Notes: generated by a model not told the origin, from the sequence alone. Positions 10,702 through 20,141 are shown, counted from the stretch's first letter. The stretch: DNA of 64,000 bases from Actinoalloteichus hoggarensis (GCF_002234535.1 NZ_CP022521.1:5874001-5938000), one strand, 5' to 3'. Translations and numbers: made by a program.

Positions 10702-12216
10702 ATGGCGAAGTACGTGGCCGCGATCGACCAGGGCACCACCTCCACCCGCTGCATGATCTTCGATCACTCCGGGCAGGTCGTCGCGGTGGACCAGCGCGAG
10801 CACGAGCAGATCTTTCCCAGAGCGGGCTGGGTCGAACATGATCCGGAGGAGATCTGGCGCAACACCCGCCAGGTGTGCGCGGGGGCGCTCGCCAACGGGG
10901 ATCTCGTCGATGCCGACATCGCGGCGGTGGGCATCACCAACCAGCGCGAGACCACCGTGGTGTGGGACCGCAAGACCGGCGAACCGGTCTACAACGCGAT
11001 CGTCTGGCAGGACACGCGGACCAACCGGATCATCGAGCAGCTGGGCGCTCTCGGCGGCGGACAGGAACGCTACCGCTCGGTCACGGGGCTGCCCCTGGCG
11101 ACCTACTTCGCGGGCCCGAAGGTGAAGTGGATCCTCGACAACGTCGACGGGGCCAGGGAACGCGCCGAGGCGGGCGACCTGATGTTGGGCACCATGGACT
11201 CGTGGGTGCTCTGGAACGCGACCGGGGGCGTCGAGGGCGGGCTGCACCTCACGGACGCCACGAACGCCTCTCGCACGCTGCTGATGAACCTCGACACGCT
11301 CTCCTGGGACCCCGAGATCGCGGCGGAGATGGGCATTCCGCTCTCGATGCTGCCGGAGATCCGCTCGTCCTCGGAGGTCTACGGACACTTCCGCGAGCGC
11401 GGCGCGCTGGCGGGCCTGCCCATCGCGGGCATCCTGGGCGACCAGCAGGCCGCCACCTTCGGCCAGGCCTGCCTGCGCCCCGGCGAGGCGAAGAACACCT
11501 ACGGAACCGGTAACTTCCTGCTGCTCAACACCGGCACCGAGAAGGTGATGAGCCGCAACGGCCTGCTCACCACCGTCTGTTACAAGATCGGCGACGCCGA
11601 CACCGTCTACGCCCTGGAAGGCTCCATCGCCGTGACCGGCTCGCTGGTCCAGTGGCTGCGGGACAACCTCGGCATGATCGGCTCGGCCGCCGAGATCGAA
11701 CGGCTGGCGAGCGGCGTGGAGGACAACGGCGGCGCCTACTTCGTCCCGGCCTTCTCCGGACTGTTCGCGCCCTATTGGCGGGCCGACGCCCGAGGGGCGA
11801 TCGTCGGACTCACGCGGTACGTCAACAAGGGCCACCTCGCCAGGGCGGTGCTGGAGGCGACCGCGTTCCAGTCCCGCGAGGTGATCGACGCGATGAACGC
11901 CGACTCCGGCGTGGAGCTGACCTCGCTGAAGGTCGACGGGGGCATGGTCGTCAACGAACTGTTGATGCAGTTCCAGGCGGACATCCTGGGCGTGCCGGTC
12001 ATCCGCCCCGTGGTGAACGAGACCACCGCGCTCGGCGCCGCCTACGCGGCCGGGCTCGCCGTCGGCTTCTGGGGCAGCGAGGACGAGATTCGGCAGAACT
12101 GGGCGCAGGACAAGCAGTGGGACCCGGAACTCGACGAGAAGAGCCGGGAGAAGCACTACACGAGCTGGAAGAAGGCCGTCACCAAGACCTTCGACTGGGT
12201 CGACGAGGAGGATTAG
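10702..12216 (+). CDS. glpK: Glycerol kinase
   Basis: A 504-residue FGGY-family kinase that phosphorylates glycerol with ATP. The N-terminal phosphate loop is [17 protein letters not shown], the substrate-site region includes [11 protein letters not shown], and the C-terminal signature [20 protein letters not shown] is intact. Length matches the family. GAGAGG lies upstream of the ATG, at somewhat long spacing. Downstream the gene converges on lpdA across 176 bases. Confidence 0.96.
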   Translation: MAKYVAAIDQGTTSTRCMIFDHSGQVVAVDQREHEQIFPRAGWVEHDPEEIWRNTRQVCAGALANGDLVDADIAAVGITNQRETTVVWDRKTGEPVYNAIVWQDTRTNRIIEQLGALGGGQERYRSVTGLPLATYFAGPKVKWILDNVDGARERAEAGDLMLGTMDSWVLWNATGGVEGGLHLTDATNASRTLLMNLDTLSWDPEIAAEMGIPLSMLPEIRSSSEVYGHFRERGALAGLPIAGILGDQQAATFGQACLRPGEAKNTYGTGNFLLLNTGTEKVMSRNGLLTTVCYKIGDADTVYALEGSIAVTGSLVQWLRDNLGMIGSAAEIERLASGVEDNGGAYFVPAFSGLFAPYWRADARGAIVGLTRYVNKGHLARAVLEATAFQSREVIDAMNADSGVELTSLKVDGGMVVNELLMQFQADILGVPVIRPVVNETTALGAAYAAGLAVGFWGSEDEIRQNWAQDKQWDPELDEKSREKHYTSWKKAVTKTFDWVDEED

Positions 12217-12392
12217 GGCTCACTCGTCGTCGACGGTCCGCCGCGGCCGTCGGCGACGGGGCCCGGTCGGCACTCGGCGCACCGAGCGGCCCGAGATTCG
12301 CCGACCCGGCTTCCCGGACGTCTCGCCCTGCCAGACCAGACCTGAGCCGGCCGACCGGCGGCGCTCCCGCGCCCGCCGGGTGTCCCGCCGTG

Positions 12393-13796
12393 CTAGTCCA
12401 GGTCGTCGTGCCGCATGAGCTGCCTGCCCGCCTCGGTGATCGAACCGGTGAGCGAGGGGTAGACCGAGAAGGTCTCCGCGAGGTGGTCGACCGTCAGCTG
12501 GCTCTGCACGGCCAGGGCGATCGGCAGGATGAGTTCGCTGGCGTTGCGCGCCACGACGACGCCGCCGATCACCACACCGGTCGCGGGTCTGCAGTACAGC
12601 TTGACGAAACCCCAGCGCAGGCCCTCCATCTTCGCGCGCGGGTTCGTGGCCAGTGGCAGCGTGATCTTGCGCGCGGGGACCTCACCCGAGTCGATCCGCT
12701 GATGGCTGATGCCGACGGTCGCGATCTCCGGGTTGGTGAACACGTTCGAGGCGACGGTCTTGAGCTTGATGGGGTTCACCGCCTCGCCGAGCGCGTGATA
12801 CATCGCGATCCGGCCCTGCATGGCCGCCACGGAGGCCAGCAGGAGCACGCCGGTGCAGTCGCCCGCCGCGTACACCCCCGGCGCCGCGGTCCGCGAGACC
12901 CGGTCGACCGGGATGTGTCCGGAGGGATTCAGCGTGATGCCGATCCGCTCCAGCCCGAGCCCGGCCGTGTTGGGCACCGAGCCGACGGTGAGCAGGGCGT
13001 GGCTGCCCTCGACCGTGCGGCCGTCCTGAAGACGGACGATCACGCCGTCCTCGGTGCGCTGCACAGACTCGGCCCTGGCGTGCTTGACCACGGCGGTGCC
13101 CCGGTCGGCGAAGACCTCTTCGAGCACCGCGGCGGCGTCGGCGTCCTCGTGCGGCAGCACCCGGTCTCGGCTGGAGACCATGGTGACCTTCACGCCCATC
13201 TCGGTGTAAGCGGAGGCGAACTCCACCCCGGTCACGCCGGAGCCGATCACCACCAGATGGTCCGGCAGCTCGGGCAGGTCGTAGATCTGCCGCCAGTCCA
13301 GGATGCGCTCGCCGTCGGGCTCCGCGCCGGGCAGGATGCGCGGATTGGCCCCGGTGGAGATCAGCACCACGTCGGCCTCCAGGACCATCGTGCTGCCGTC
13401 CGGCTGGTCCACCACGACGCGATGGGCGGCCAGACCGGTGGCCACGTCGTCGAACCGGGCCCGGCCGGAGATCAGTCGGATGTTCTCGCGCCGCATCCGC
13501 GCCCGAAGGTCGGCGGACTGTGCGAGAGCGAGGCCTTTCACCCGACCGTGTACAACCGGAAGATCCACGCCGACGTCGCCCGGCACGGCGTCGATGCCGA
13601 GCTGCCCCGCGCTGCGCGCCGTGCTGCGGGCGGACGCCGAGGCGATGAAGGTCTTGGACGGCACACAGTCGTACAGCACGCACGCGCCGCCGATGTTGTC
13701 CTCTTCGATGACCGTGACCTCGGCACCATGCGGCGCCGCCACCAGCGCGGCCTCGTATCCCGCCGGGCCCCCACCCATGATCACGATGCGCGTCAA
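12393..13796 (-). CDS. lpdA: LpdA-type NAD(P)H-quinone/dihydrolipoamide-like reductase
   Basis: A 467-residue flavoprotein disulfide reductase closely resembling Mycobacterium tuberculosis LpdA (Rv3303c), an NAD(P)H quinone reductase. FAD site: IVIMGGGPAGYEAAL (residues 4-18); NAD(P)H site: VVIGSGVTGVEFASAY; second FAD motif: GVYAAGDCTGVLLLASVAAM. From memory, the mycobacterial enzyme lacks the first redox cysteine; this one has Cys39 and Cys44 (GGACVLYDC), restoring a CxxxxC pair. The TTG start fits the family N-terminus, with GGAGG four bases upstream. It stands alone, divergent from the next gene. Confidence 0.88.
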   Translation of the reverse strand: MTRIVIMGGGPAGYEAALVAAPHGAEVTVIEEDNIGGACVLYDCVPSKTFIASASARSTARSAGQLGIDAVPGDVGVDLPVVHGRVKGLALAQSADLRARMRRENIRLISGRARFDDVATGLAAHRVVVDQPDGSTMVLEADVVLISTGANPRILPGAEPDGERILDWRQIYDLPELPDHLVVIGSGVTGVEFASAYTEMGVKVTMVSSRDRVLPHEDADAAAVLEEVFADRGTAVVKHARAESVQRTEDGVIVRLQDGRTVEGSHALLTVGSVPNTAGLGLERIGITLNPSGHIPVDRVSRTAAPGVYAAGDCTGVLLLASVAAMQGRIAMYHALGEAVNPIKLKTVASNVFTNPEIATVGISHQRIDSGEVPARKITLPLATNPRAKMEGLRWGFVKLYCRPATGVVIGGVVVARNASELILPIALAVQSQLTVDHLAETFSVYPSLTGSITEAGRQLMRHDDLD

Positions 13797-13954
13797 CGGT
13801 CCTCCAACCGACGGGATTGTCCAGCATCTCCGACCAGCACACCGTATCCGGGCCTCCCCGTTCGGACGTGCACGGCCGGCCTACTCCGACCGGATGAGGC
13901 ACCGATGGTCAACCTCAGCAGTCGGATACCCGTTCTGGAGCTAGGCTGTCTCTC

Positions 13955-14407
13955 GTGCCGCTCTACGCCGCGTACGGATCGAACATGGACCCGTGCCAGA
14001 TGATGGAGCGAGCCCCGCACTCGCCGATGGCGGGGACCGGATGGCTCGCGGGATGGCGACTGACCTTCGGCGGAGAAGACCTCGGCTGGGAGGGGGCCCT
14101 GGCGACCATCGTCGAGGACCCCGACTCGCAGGTCTTCGTCGTCCTCTACGACGTCAGTGCCGAGGACGAGAAGCAGCTCGATCGCTGGGAGGGATCAGAG
14201 CTGTGGATGCACCGCAAGGTCAGACTCCGGGTGGACACCCTGGAACGCTCGGAGCTGGCGTGGTTCTACGTTCTCGACGCCTATGAAGGCGGGCTTCCCT
14301 CGGCGCGTTACCTCGGGGTCATCGCCGACGCGGCCGAGGCGGCGGGTGCTCCCACCGAGTATCCCGACGAGCTGCGCAAGCGCCCCTGCACCGGCATCGG
14401 ACCCTGA
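13955..14407 (+). CDS. Gamma-glutamylcyclotransferase-like (AIG2-fold) protein
   Basis: A 150-residue GGCT-like protein. The signature start PLYAAYGSNMDPCQMMERAP (phosphate/carboxylate-binding Y-G-S-N loop) and the AGWRLTFGGED strand match the fold; the acidic catalytic residue probably lies in the YDVSAEDEKQLDRWEG segment. Members cyclise gamma-glutamyl groups to 5-oxoproline, but many bacterial ones have unknown substrates. A TAGGCT -10-like hexamer (13942-13947) sits seven bases before the GTG, suggesting leaderless transcription from a promoter divergent to lpdA. Confidence 0.82.
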   Translation: MPLYAAYGSNMDPCQMMERAPHSPMAGTGWLAGWRLTFGGEDLGWEGALATIVEDPDSQVFVVLYDVSAEDEKQLDRWEGSELWMHRKVRLRVDTLERSELAWFYVLDAYEGGLPSARYLGVIADAAEAAGAPTEYPDELRKRPCTGIGP

Positions 14408-15178
14408 TCCGCGCCCGGTCTCTCCCGGCGCGTGAGGCACACCGCTGCCGATCGCGCCGATCCGGTCGTGACGAGCCGAGCGGGCACGATCTCGGACCGG
14501 CGTCATCCGCGCGACGCGGGGCGAACATCGGACCGACGCCGGCCGTGGGACACGATTCGGACCGCCGCCCGCCGGACCGCCGGGATACCGATCCGCGATG
14601 TCGGGCATGGCGACGAAGCCGACCCTGACACGGCGAAGCACGGCCGCGGCCGCCGGTGGTGAGGCGGCGGAGAGCCGCACCGGCGGGATTCACAGCACGT
14701 CTCCCCTGCTCTCGCCGAGACGCTCGCGGCCCTCGACCGGATTCACGGCACCCGGGAATCCGGCACTCGGCCCTGCGCCCCGCGGCGGCCCGCATCGCCC
14801 CCCCAAGGCGGTGCGCGGAAGCAGTCGAGAGAGGAGTCGTCCGTCCGGAATCGACGGTCTCGCCGACGCAGTAGAAGCCGGCGCGCTTAGCCCGAGGAAC
14901 GGTCGAGGGACGGGCGGGACGCCGCGACGGCCCGCAGGCCCGGCTAGCCGCGGGGTGAGGGCCGTTCCACCCATTCGGAGACGGTGGACGGCGTCGGTGC
15001 GGCGTGGTCGGCGGCGCGGACGAACTCGCCGTCGATCTGCTCGTCACCGGCCTGACGCTGTTCGGACTCGTGGTGGTCCTCGTGGTGGTCGGGGGTGCTC
15101 CCGACATACCCCAGGAGAACGGGCCGGCGGGCGACGGCCACCCGAGGGGGCGCCGCCCGCGGCGACGGCACGGGTGCC
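14408..15178. other. Gene-free stretch
   Basis: About 770 bases without a gene I can support. A 75-codon GTG frame on the minus strand (14944-15171) begins eight bases after the XRE gene ends, where DUF397 genes often sit, but it lacks the DUF397 W-x-K-S-S-x-S signature. The complementary plus-strand frame at 15004 is hydrophobic only because it mirrors a His/Glu-rich stretch. Confidence 0.45.
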
Positions 15179-16057
15179 TCAGGTCTGGCCGTCCTCGGCG
15201 CCAGCCATGGCGAACAGGTCCTCGACGTGACGGTTCAGGATCTGACGCGCCGCCTCGCCCTCCACCGCCACCAGCCAGAGGCGTTCCCAGACCCGGACGT
15301 AGAGCGCCAGCTCGTCCGGGTCGGTGATCTTCAGTTCGCCGGTCACCGTCTCGACCATCGCGGTCTCGTCGACGATCCAGAAACCGTGTAAAGGCACCAG
15401 CGGCAGCCTGCGATTGAGCGGAATCAGCCCCAGCCGCAGATCCGGCGTGCCGATCGCGGCGACCAGTCGGTGCAGCTGACCTGCCATCACGTCGCGCGAG
15501 GCGACCGGGTGGACCAGCGCGGACTCGGCGATGAGGATCTCGATGCGCTTGCCGGGCTCGTAGAGCACCTGCTGCCTGCGCATCCGAGCCCGCACGGCCG
15601 CCTCGATGTCGTCCGGGCCGCCGTGCAGCTCCAGGCTGGTCTGTAAAACCTGCCGGGCGTAGTCCGCCGTCTGCACGAGTCCGGGGATGACGTTCAGCTC
15701 CATCGCCAGGATGCGATGCGCCCGCCGATCGCGTTCGATCGGCTCCTCCTGCCGGACCAGGTGGCCGGAACGGACCTGGTTCCGCCAGCTCAGGTACTCC
15801 TCCTGAAGCGCGGCGAGATCCTCGACGAAGCCGGCGCGGCTCGCCTCGTCGAGCGAGACGGCCTCCAGCCAGGCGGCCAGATCCTCCTGCGTGGCGGTCT
15901 GGCGACCTCTCTCGATCTTGCTGACCTTGGACACCGCGGACCAGCCGCAGGCCATCGCCAGCTCCTTACCGGTCAGGCCCGCCTGCTCCCGCAGCAGACG
16001 CAGGCGTTCTCCGAGTTCCTCACGACGTTCCTCGAAGCTGCTGCCCACACTTCTCAT
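15179..16057 (-). CDS. XRE-family regulator with DUF5753 (Scr1-like)
   Basis: A 292-residue regulator. Residues 15-70 form an XRE helix-turn-helix (LRLLREQAGLTGKELAMACG, then SVSKIERGRQTATQEDL-like second half). The rest is the DUF5753 domain (IPGLVQTADYARQVLQTSLEL through the FWIVDETAMVETVTGELKI strand). Such proteins in actinomycetes act in development and are also described as Scr1-type antitoxin-like partners of small DUF397 proteins. It lies nine bases after the DUF6879 gene and is probably co-transcribed. No DUF397 partner is seen downstream. Confidence 0.9.
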   Translation of the reverse strand: MRSVGSSFEERREELGERLRLLREQAGLTGKELAMACGWSAVSKVSKIERGRQTATQEDLAAWLEAVSLDEASRAGFVEDLAALQEEYLSWRNQVRSGHLVRQEEPIERDRRAHRILAMELNVIPGLVQTADYARQVLQTSLELHGGPDDIEAAVRARMRRQQVLYEPGKRIEILIAESALVHPVASRDVMAGQLHRLVAAIGTPDLRLGLIPLNRRLPLVPLHGFWIVDETAMVETVTGELKITDPDELALYVRVWERLWLVAVEGEAARQILNRHVEDLFAMAGAEDGQT

Positions 16058-16066
16058 CGCCTCTGG

Positions 16067-16591
16067 TCAACTGATCGTCATATGCTCGCTGAGCGAAACG
16101 GCGTGGCTCCAGGCGCGGTGCCGGTGCGCACGGTACTGCTCGACCCTGGCGACGTCGGTGGTCACCTCGATGCCGGTGAGCGTGCCCGCTCCGAAGTGCA
16201 TCAGTGCCAACACCGAATCGTCGAACAACCAGAAGTCCTGTGCGGGCAGCCGCAGCCCTCGCGCCCGCTGAGCCGCCAGGACGCGGATGTCCTCACCCGC
16301 CGCCTCGTTGTCGGGCGCCACGGCCATCTCGAAGCGCTGGTAGTCGGTCGGGGGGAAGGCCACGACACGCACGCGCGCGAAGCTTCGGCCCTGCCGGGTC
16401 GATGCCGTGACCGACCGAAGCCACTCGGTCATCCAGGAACGGTCCTCGCCGAGCTCGCCTGCGAGGAACCGTCGATACGGCTCCGCCTCCGAGGTCTCGC
16501 GGTACTCGGACTGTGTTTCGAACCGCCAGGCAGATCGCGTGAAGCCCGCGAACAGCCTGGCGAGTTCAGCCCCGTCTAGGAGACGGTGCAC
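16067..16591 (-). CDS. DUF6879 protein
   Basis: A 174-residue cytosolic protein. The conserved block RSAWRFETQSEYRETSEAEP and the C-terminal FWLFDDSVLALMHFGAGTL, with the closing YRAHRHRAWSHAVSL, are characteristic of DUF6879, a family almost always found beside XRE/DUF5753 regulators. The GTG at 16591 overlaps the previous gene by 16 bases and has GGAAG upstream. Function is unknown; the tight linkage suggests it modulates the adjacent XRE protein. Confidence 0.82.
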   Translation of the reverse strand: MHRLLDGAELARLFAGFTRSAWRFETQSEYRETSEAEPYRRFLAGELGEDRSWMTEWLRSVTASTRQGRSFARVRVVAFPPTDYQRFEMAVAPDNEAAGEDIRVLAAQRARGLRLPAQDFWLFDDSVLALMHFGAGTLTGIEVTTDVARVEQYRAHRHRAWSHAVSLSEHMTIS

Positions 16592-16797
16592 GGTACTTCC
16601 TTCGAGGCGAATCCCAGCAGCTCGGTGGGGATCTCGACGGCTCCCTCGTTGATCGGCAGGCCGCGTTCCCGCAGGACGCGCAGCGCGTCCGGGTCGACGA
16701 CCCTGGTGCCCTGGACGACGTAGGTTCCCCGGTCGGTCAGGTACAGGTTCGGACAGTTTCCGGTCGTGGACGTGGTGCCCAGGAACGTCAACTCCAC
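16576..16797 (-). CDS. Small conserved protein of the XRE/DUF6879 module
   Basis: A protein of about 73 residues: a compact beta-rich start (VELTFLGTTSTTGNCPNLYL), then TYVVQGTRVVDPDALRVLRE and an acidic/hydrophobic tail. Similar small proteins recur upstream of DUF6879/XRE pairs. The GTG at 16797 is chosen because GGAGG lies eight bases upstream; a TTG at 16812 has no ribosome site. It is the first gene of a three-gene unit (this gene, DUF6879, XRE) with overlaps or near-overlaps. Function unknown. Confidence 0.7.
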   Translation of the reverse strand: MELTFLGTTSTTGNCPNLYLTDRGTYVVQGTRVVDPDALRVLRERGLPINEGAVEIPTELLGFASKEVPCTVS

Positions 16798-16991
16798 GAT
16801 GACATCCTCCAAGTCGTACAGGTTCTCGCCGTATTCTCGCAGGCTTCCCGGCTTTGATCATCATTCTTCCGCACATGTTCGTCCGATCAGGTGACGGAGC
16901 GAAGCATGTTCTCGAATTTTCTTGCCATGTTCTCACTCGATTGGGGAAACTAGCTACCACAGAAGAAGGTGCCGCGATCGAGGGAACGGCC

Positions 16992-17230
16992 ATGCTGAAT
17001 CTGTCATCGACGCTGGTGTCACTGAGCGCGGCGCTGCTCATGGCCGGGCCGCTGATGATCTTGCGTCTCCTCGCGCATCGCACCGCGCGGCACCGCACCG
17101 ACACGCACCGGTCTCCCCGGCAGTCCGCCCCCGGACCGCCTCGCTGCGAGCCGACCCGGGCAGTCCGCCTCGGGACTTCGGCGTTCTCCACTCCGAGACG
17201 ATCGCCCACCGCGAGCAGGAGCAGGAATGA
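16992..17230 (+). CDS. Small one-helix membrane protein, apparent frameshift
   Basis: The ATG at 16992 has a good AGGGA site and encodes LSAALLMAGPLMILRLLAHR, a single membrane helix. After about residue 35 this frame turns into Arg/Ser/Pro-rich sequence without codon bias and runs to 17309, overlapping the next gene by about 80 bases. Another plus frame from about 17080 to 17230 ends in RDFGVLHSETIAHREQEQE, whose stop overlaps the next ATG (ATGA), as expected of an operon gene. The simplest reading is one gene of about 80 residues broken by a frameshift between about 17080 and 17160 (mutation or sequencing error). Confidence 0.5.
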
Positions 17231-17472
17231 ACGGCATCGGCGCCCTCGATCAACGGCCCACCGGGCCTCGGCTTCTGCTCGTCCGCTATCTGCCGGGCCT
17301 CGTCGGTGAGACCGCGCGGCTGGTGCACGTCTGTCCCGCACCGCGGACGGCCGAGAGCATCCCCGAGGTGCTCACCGCCTACTGCTCCGAACGGTTCGAG
17401 CGCGAGGACGTGGAACTGCTGGAGGGCATGAGCGGGATGCCCTGCACGTGGTGCCTGCTCCGGTCCCCGTGA
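17227..17472 (+). CDS. Conserved small protein, C-x-x-C end
   Basis: An 81-residue protein with AGGAG before the ATG and a four-base overlap with the preceding reading frame. The core is LLLVRYLPGLVGETARLVHVCPAP, then a helix, ending MSGMPCTWCLL with a CxxC pair that, with the earlier Cys, could bind metal. It belongs to a small actinomycete family of unknown function that I know only by pattern. It is divergent from the XRE/DUF6879 module and may share its regulation. Confidence 0.65.
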   Translation: MNGIGALDQRPTGPRLLLVRYLPGLVGETARLVHVCPAPRTAESIPEVLTAYCSERFEREDVELLEGMSGMPCTWCLLRSP

Positions 17473-17550
17473 GAAGAGACGGTCGCCGAGCCGCCGCGAC
17501 GGCCGGGCGACCCGCCGAACGCCGCCCCTGTCTGTCGTGACCCCGACCCG

Positions 17551-18918
17551 TCAGGCAGGGGCGGTACCCACTCCGAGTCCGTCGCTCTCGGCCGTCAGCG
17601 AGGCCAGCGCCGTGTGCGCCAGTACCCGGACGCCGGTCAGCAGAGCCCGCTCGTCCAGATCGAAGGAGGGCTGGTGCAGATCACGTTGTCTGCCGGTCCC
17701 CGACCACACCCCGAGTCTGGCGAAGGCGCCCGGCGCCTGCTCCAGGTACCAGCCGAAGTCCTCGCCGCCCGAGGACTGCTCGGTGTCCACGATCGCCTGA
17801 TCCCCGAGGGCCGCCGTGACCCCGGCTTGGATCAACGCCGTGCTCTCCCGCTCGTTCACCAGCGGCGGGACGCCCCGCTGATGCCACAGCTCGTAGGAGA
17901 CGCCGGTCGGGGCGAGCAGCGCGCCCACCAGCTCCTTGATGAGCGGTTCCAGCTTCTCCCAGGTCTCGTGATCGCCGGTCCGCAGCGTGCCGCGCAGCAC
18001 GCCGTCCTGCGGGATGGCGTTGGGCGCCTCGCCCGCGTGCACCGCACCCCAGACCAGCACCGTCGACGAGCGCGGGTCCACGCGGCGGGACAGCAGCGTG
18101 GGCAGTCCGGTGATCACGGTGCCCATCGCGTGCACGAGATCCCCGGTGAGGTGTGGCCGCGAGGTGTGCCCGCCCGGCGAGGTGAACCTGATCTCCATCA
18201 GGTCGCTCGCCGACGTGATGGCCCCGACGCGCGTGCCGACCTTCCCGACCTCCAGGCGGGGATCGCAGTGCAGGCCGAACACCCGGTCGACGCCGTCGAG
18301 GCCGCCCGCGGCGATCACGTCGAGCGCGCCCCGCATGACCTCCTCGGCGGGTTGGAAGAGCAGGCGGACCCGGCCGGGCAGCGACGGCGCGGCGGCCAGC
18401 GCCAGCGCCGTGCCCAGCAGGACCGTGGCGTGTGCGTCGTGCCCGCAGGCGTGCGTGACCCCCGGCACCGTCGAGGCGTAGAGCGCGCCCGTCGACTCGG
18501 TCAGCGGCAACGCGTCGATGTCCCCGCGCAGTGCCACACAGCGCGGCCCCGAACCGACGTCGCAGATCAGGCCCGTTCCGCTGGGCAGCACCCTCGGCCG
18601 CAGGCCCGCGGCGGTCAGCTGCTCGGACAGGTAGGCGGTGGTGCCGTACTCCTGGAGCGACAGCTCCGGGTGGGCGTGGAGATGCCTGCGCCACCGGACG
18701 ACGTCGGCGCCGTGCTCCGCGAGCCAGGCGTCCAGCCAGGGCGGTCCGTGCCCTGCGCCGATGTCCTCCACTTCTGCCATGGTGGGGGCGGCGGGGGCGA
18801 CCTCGCCGAGTAGCGACCTGGCCCCGCTCACCCCGGCGGGCAGGGCGGCGGCGAACTCGGAGTCCGGGTCGACGTCGGTCTGGATCTGAGTGTCGTAGCG
18901 CGAGTCCAACACGGTCAT
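17551..18918 (-). CDS. M20 family amidohydrolase
   Basis: A 455-residue zinc amidohydrolase of the M20D group (N-acyl-amino-acid or aminobenzoyl-glutamate type). Metal and catalytic elements are visible: GDIDALPLTE, THACGHDAHATVLLG (His/Cys/His ligands) and FQPAEEVMRG (general base Glu). The dimerisation domain follows from about residue 240. AGGAGGT precedes the ATG. The N-terminal 55 residues are an extension before the fold. The ATG overlaps the stop of the upstream M20 gene (ATGA), so the pair is translationally coupled. The substrate is not evident. Confidence 0.88.
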   Translation of the reverse strand: MTVLDSRYDTQIQTDVDPDSEFAAALPAGVSGARSLLGEVAPAAPTMAEVEDIGAGHGPPWLDAWLAEHGADVVRWRRHLHAHPELSLQEYGTTAYLSEQLTAAGLRPRVLPSGTGLICDVGSGPRCVALRGDIDALPLTESTGALYASTVPGVTHACGHDAHATVLLGTALALAAAPSLPGRVRLLFQPAEEVMRGALDVIAAGGLDGVDRVFGLHCDPRLEVGKVGTRVGAITSASDLMEIRFTSPGGHTSRPHLTGDLVHAMGTVITGLPTLLSRRVDPRSSTVLVWGAVHAGEAPNAIPQDGVLRGTLRTGDHETWEKLEPLIKELVGALLAPTGVSYELWHQRGVPPLVNERESTALIQAGVTAALGDQAIVDTEQSSGGEDFGWYLEQAPGAFARLGVWSGTGRQRDLHQPSFDLDERALLTGVRVLAHTALASLTAESDGLGVGTAPA

Positions 18919-20141
18919 GCCGCACCTCCTGTCGCGGCGGACTTTCCACTAGTGGCGAGCCTGCGGGCGGCGCCCGCAAGTAAATCGGCCCGCAATCCCT
19001 CGTTCGTGGCGGCGGAGACCACCGTCCACGCCATTGCCGTGGCACCGTCGAGGACGGCGCGATCGGCCGAGTCGGTGTCGCACGCCGCCGCGAACTCCGG
19101 CTGGTGTGGCACCGCGTCACCACAGTCGATCGAGATCGTGGGATGGATTCCCGGTATCAGCTGGGTGACGTTACCCATGTCGGTGCTGCCGACGACCCTG
19201 CTCGCCTCTTCATCCCGGCCTGCGGGAACTCGACCGAGTTCCACGATCGCCGCGCGGTAGGCCGCCACGAGACGCGGCTCGGCACGCAGTTCGGCGTAGT
19301 CCGGCGAGATCGCGACGGTCTCCCAGTCGGCCCCGGTGGCGACGGCCCCCGCTTCGAGACAACACCGGATTCGGTGTTCGAGTCGACGGAGCGAATCGAT
19401 CTCGGCAGCGCGTAGGTTGAACATCGCCGAGGTGTGCGCGGGCACGATGTTGGGCGCGGCCCCGCCGTGCGTCACGATACCGTGCACCTGCTGGCCCGGT
19501 TCGAAGTGCTGTCGCGCCAGGCCGATGGCGACCTGCGCGACGGTCACGGCATCGGCGGCGTTCACTCCCAGCTCGGGGGCGGCTGCGGCGTGTGACGCCC
19601 GCCCGCGGTAGCGCACCTCGAAATCGGCGATCGCCTTCGATCGTGGTTCGCACATCTCGTACGGCGACGGATGCACCATCATCGCCATCGCGACGCCGTC
19701 GAAGACGCCGCGTTCGAGCAGCAGGACCTTCCCGCCGCCGACCTCCTCGGCGGGCGTGCCGATCAGTCGGACGGTGACACCGAGTTCGTCGGCGACGGCG
19801 CGCAGCGCCAGGGCCGCCCCCACCGAGGCGGCGGCGATGATGTTGTGTCCGCAGGCGTGCCCGATCTCCGGCAGGGCGTCGTACTCGGCGCAGACGCCGA
19901 CGACGAGTTCGCCCTCGCCCGCGGTGCCGACCATGGCGGTGTCGAGCCCGGCGACGCCGCGCTCCACGACGAAGCCGTGTTCGGCGACCAGATCGGCGAC
20001 GGCGGCCATGCTCTGATGCTCGGCGAACGCCGGCTCCGGGCGGGCGTGAATCCGATGCGAGAGGCCGATCAGCTCCTCGGCGTGCCGTGCGACCGTCTCG
20101 GCGCAGATGTCCCGGAGCGACCGCTCCCGATCGGGTGTCAT
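18915..20141 (-). CDS. M20 family amidohydrolase (AbgB-like)
   Basis: A 408-residue M20 amidohydrolase. It shows CAEYDALPEIGHACGHNI with the metal-binding His/Cys, IGTPAEEVGGGKVLLLERG with the catalytic Glu, and YRGRASHAAAAPELGVNAAD in the lid domain. The GHACGHN pattern is closer to AbgB/PepV-like proteins than the partner gene downstream, so the two resemble the paired AbgA/AbgB subunits that cleave p-aminobenzoyl-glutamate; that function is inference. The ATG at 20141 is chosen because the upstream extension of the frame is poor in codon bias. No AbgT-type transporter lies nearby. Confidence 0.85.
   Translation of the reverse strand: MTPDRERSLRDICAETVARHAEELIGLSHRIHARPEPAFAEHQSMAAVADLVAEHGFVVERGVAGLDTAMVGTAGEGELVVGVCAEYDALPEIGHACGHNIIAAASVGAALALRAVADELGVTVRLIGTPAEEVGGGKVLLLERGVFDGVAMAMMVHPSPYEMCEPRSKAIADFEVRYRGRASHAAAAPELGVNAADAVTVAQVAIGLARQHFEPGQQVHGIVTHGGAAPNIVPAHTSAMFNLRAAEIDSLRRLEHRIRCCLEAGAVATGADWETVAISPDYAELRAEPRLVAAYRAAIVELGRVPAGRDEEASRVVGSTDMGNVTQLIPGIHPTISIDCGDAVPHQPEFAAACDTDSADRAVLDGATAMAWTVVSAATNEGLRADLLAGAARRLATSGKSAATGGAA

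Noticed and set aside
11652-14003. Long plus-strand frame spanning glpK and lpdA
   Set aside because: Out of frame with glpK and antisense to lpdA; both true genes are unambiguous.
14944-15171. 75-codon GTG frame just downstream of the XRE gene
   Set aside because: The position suits a DUF397 partner, but the DUF397 signature is missing and composition is His/Glu/Pro-rich without coding bias.
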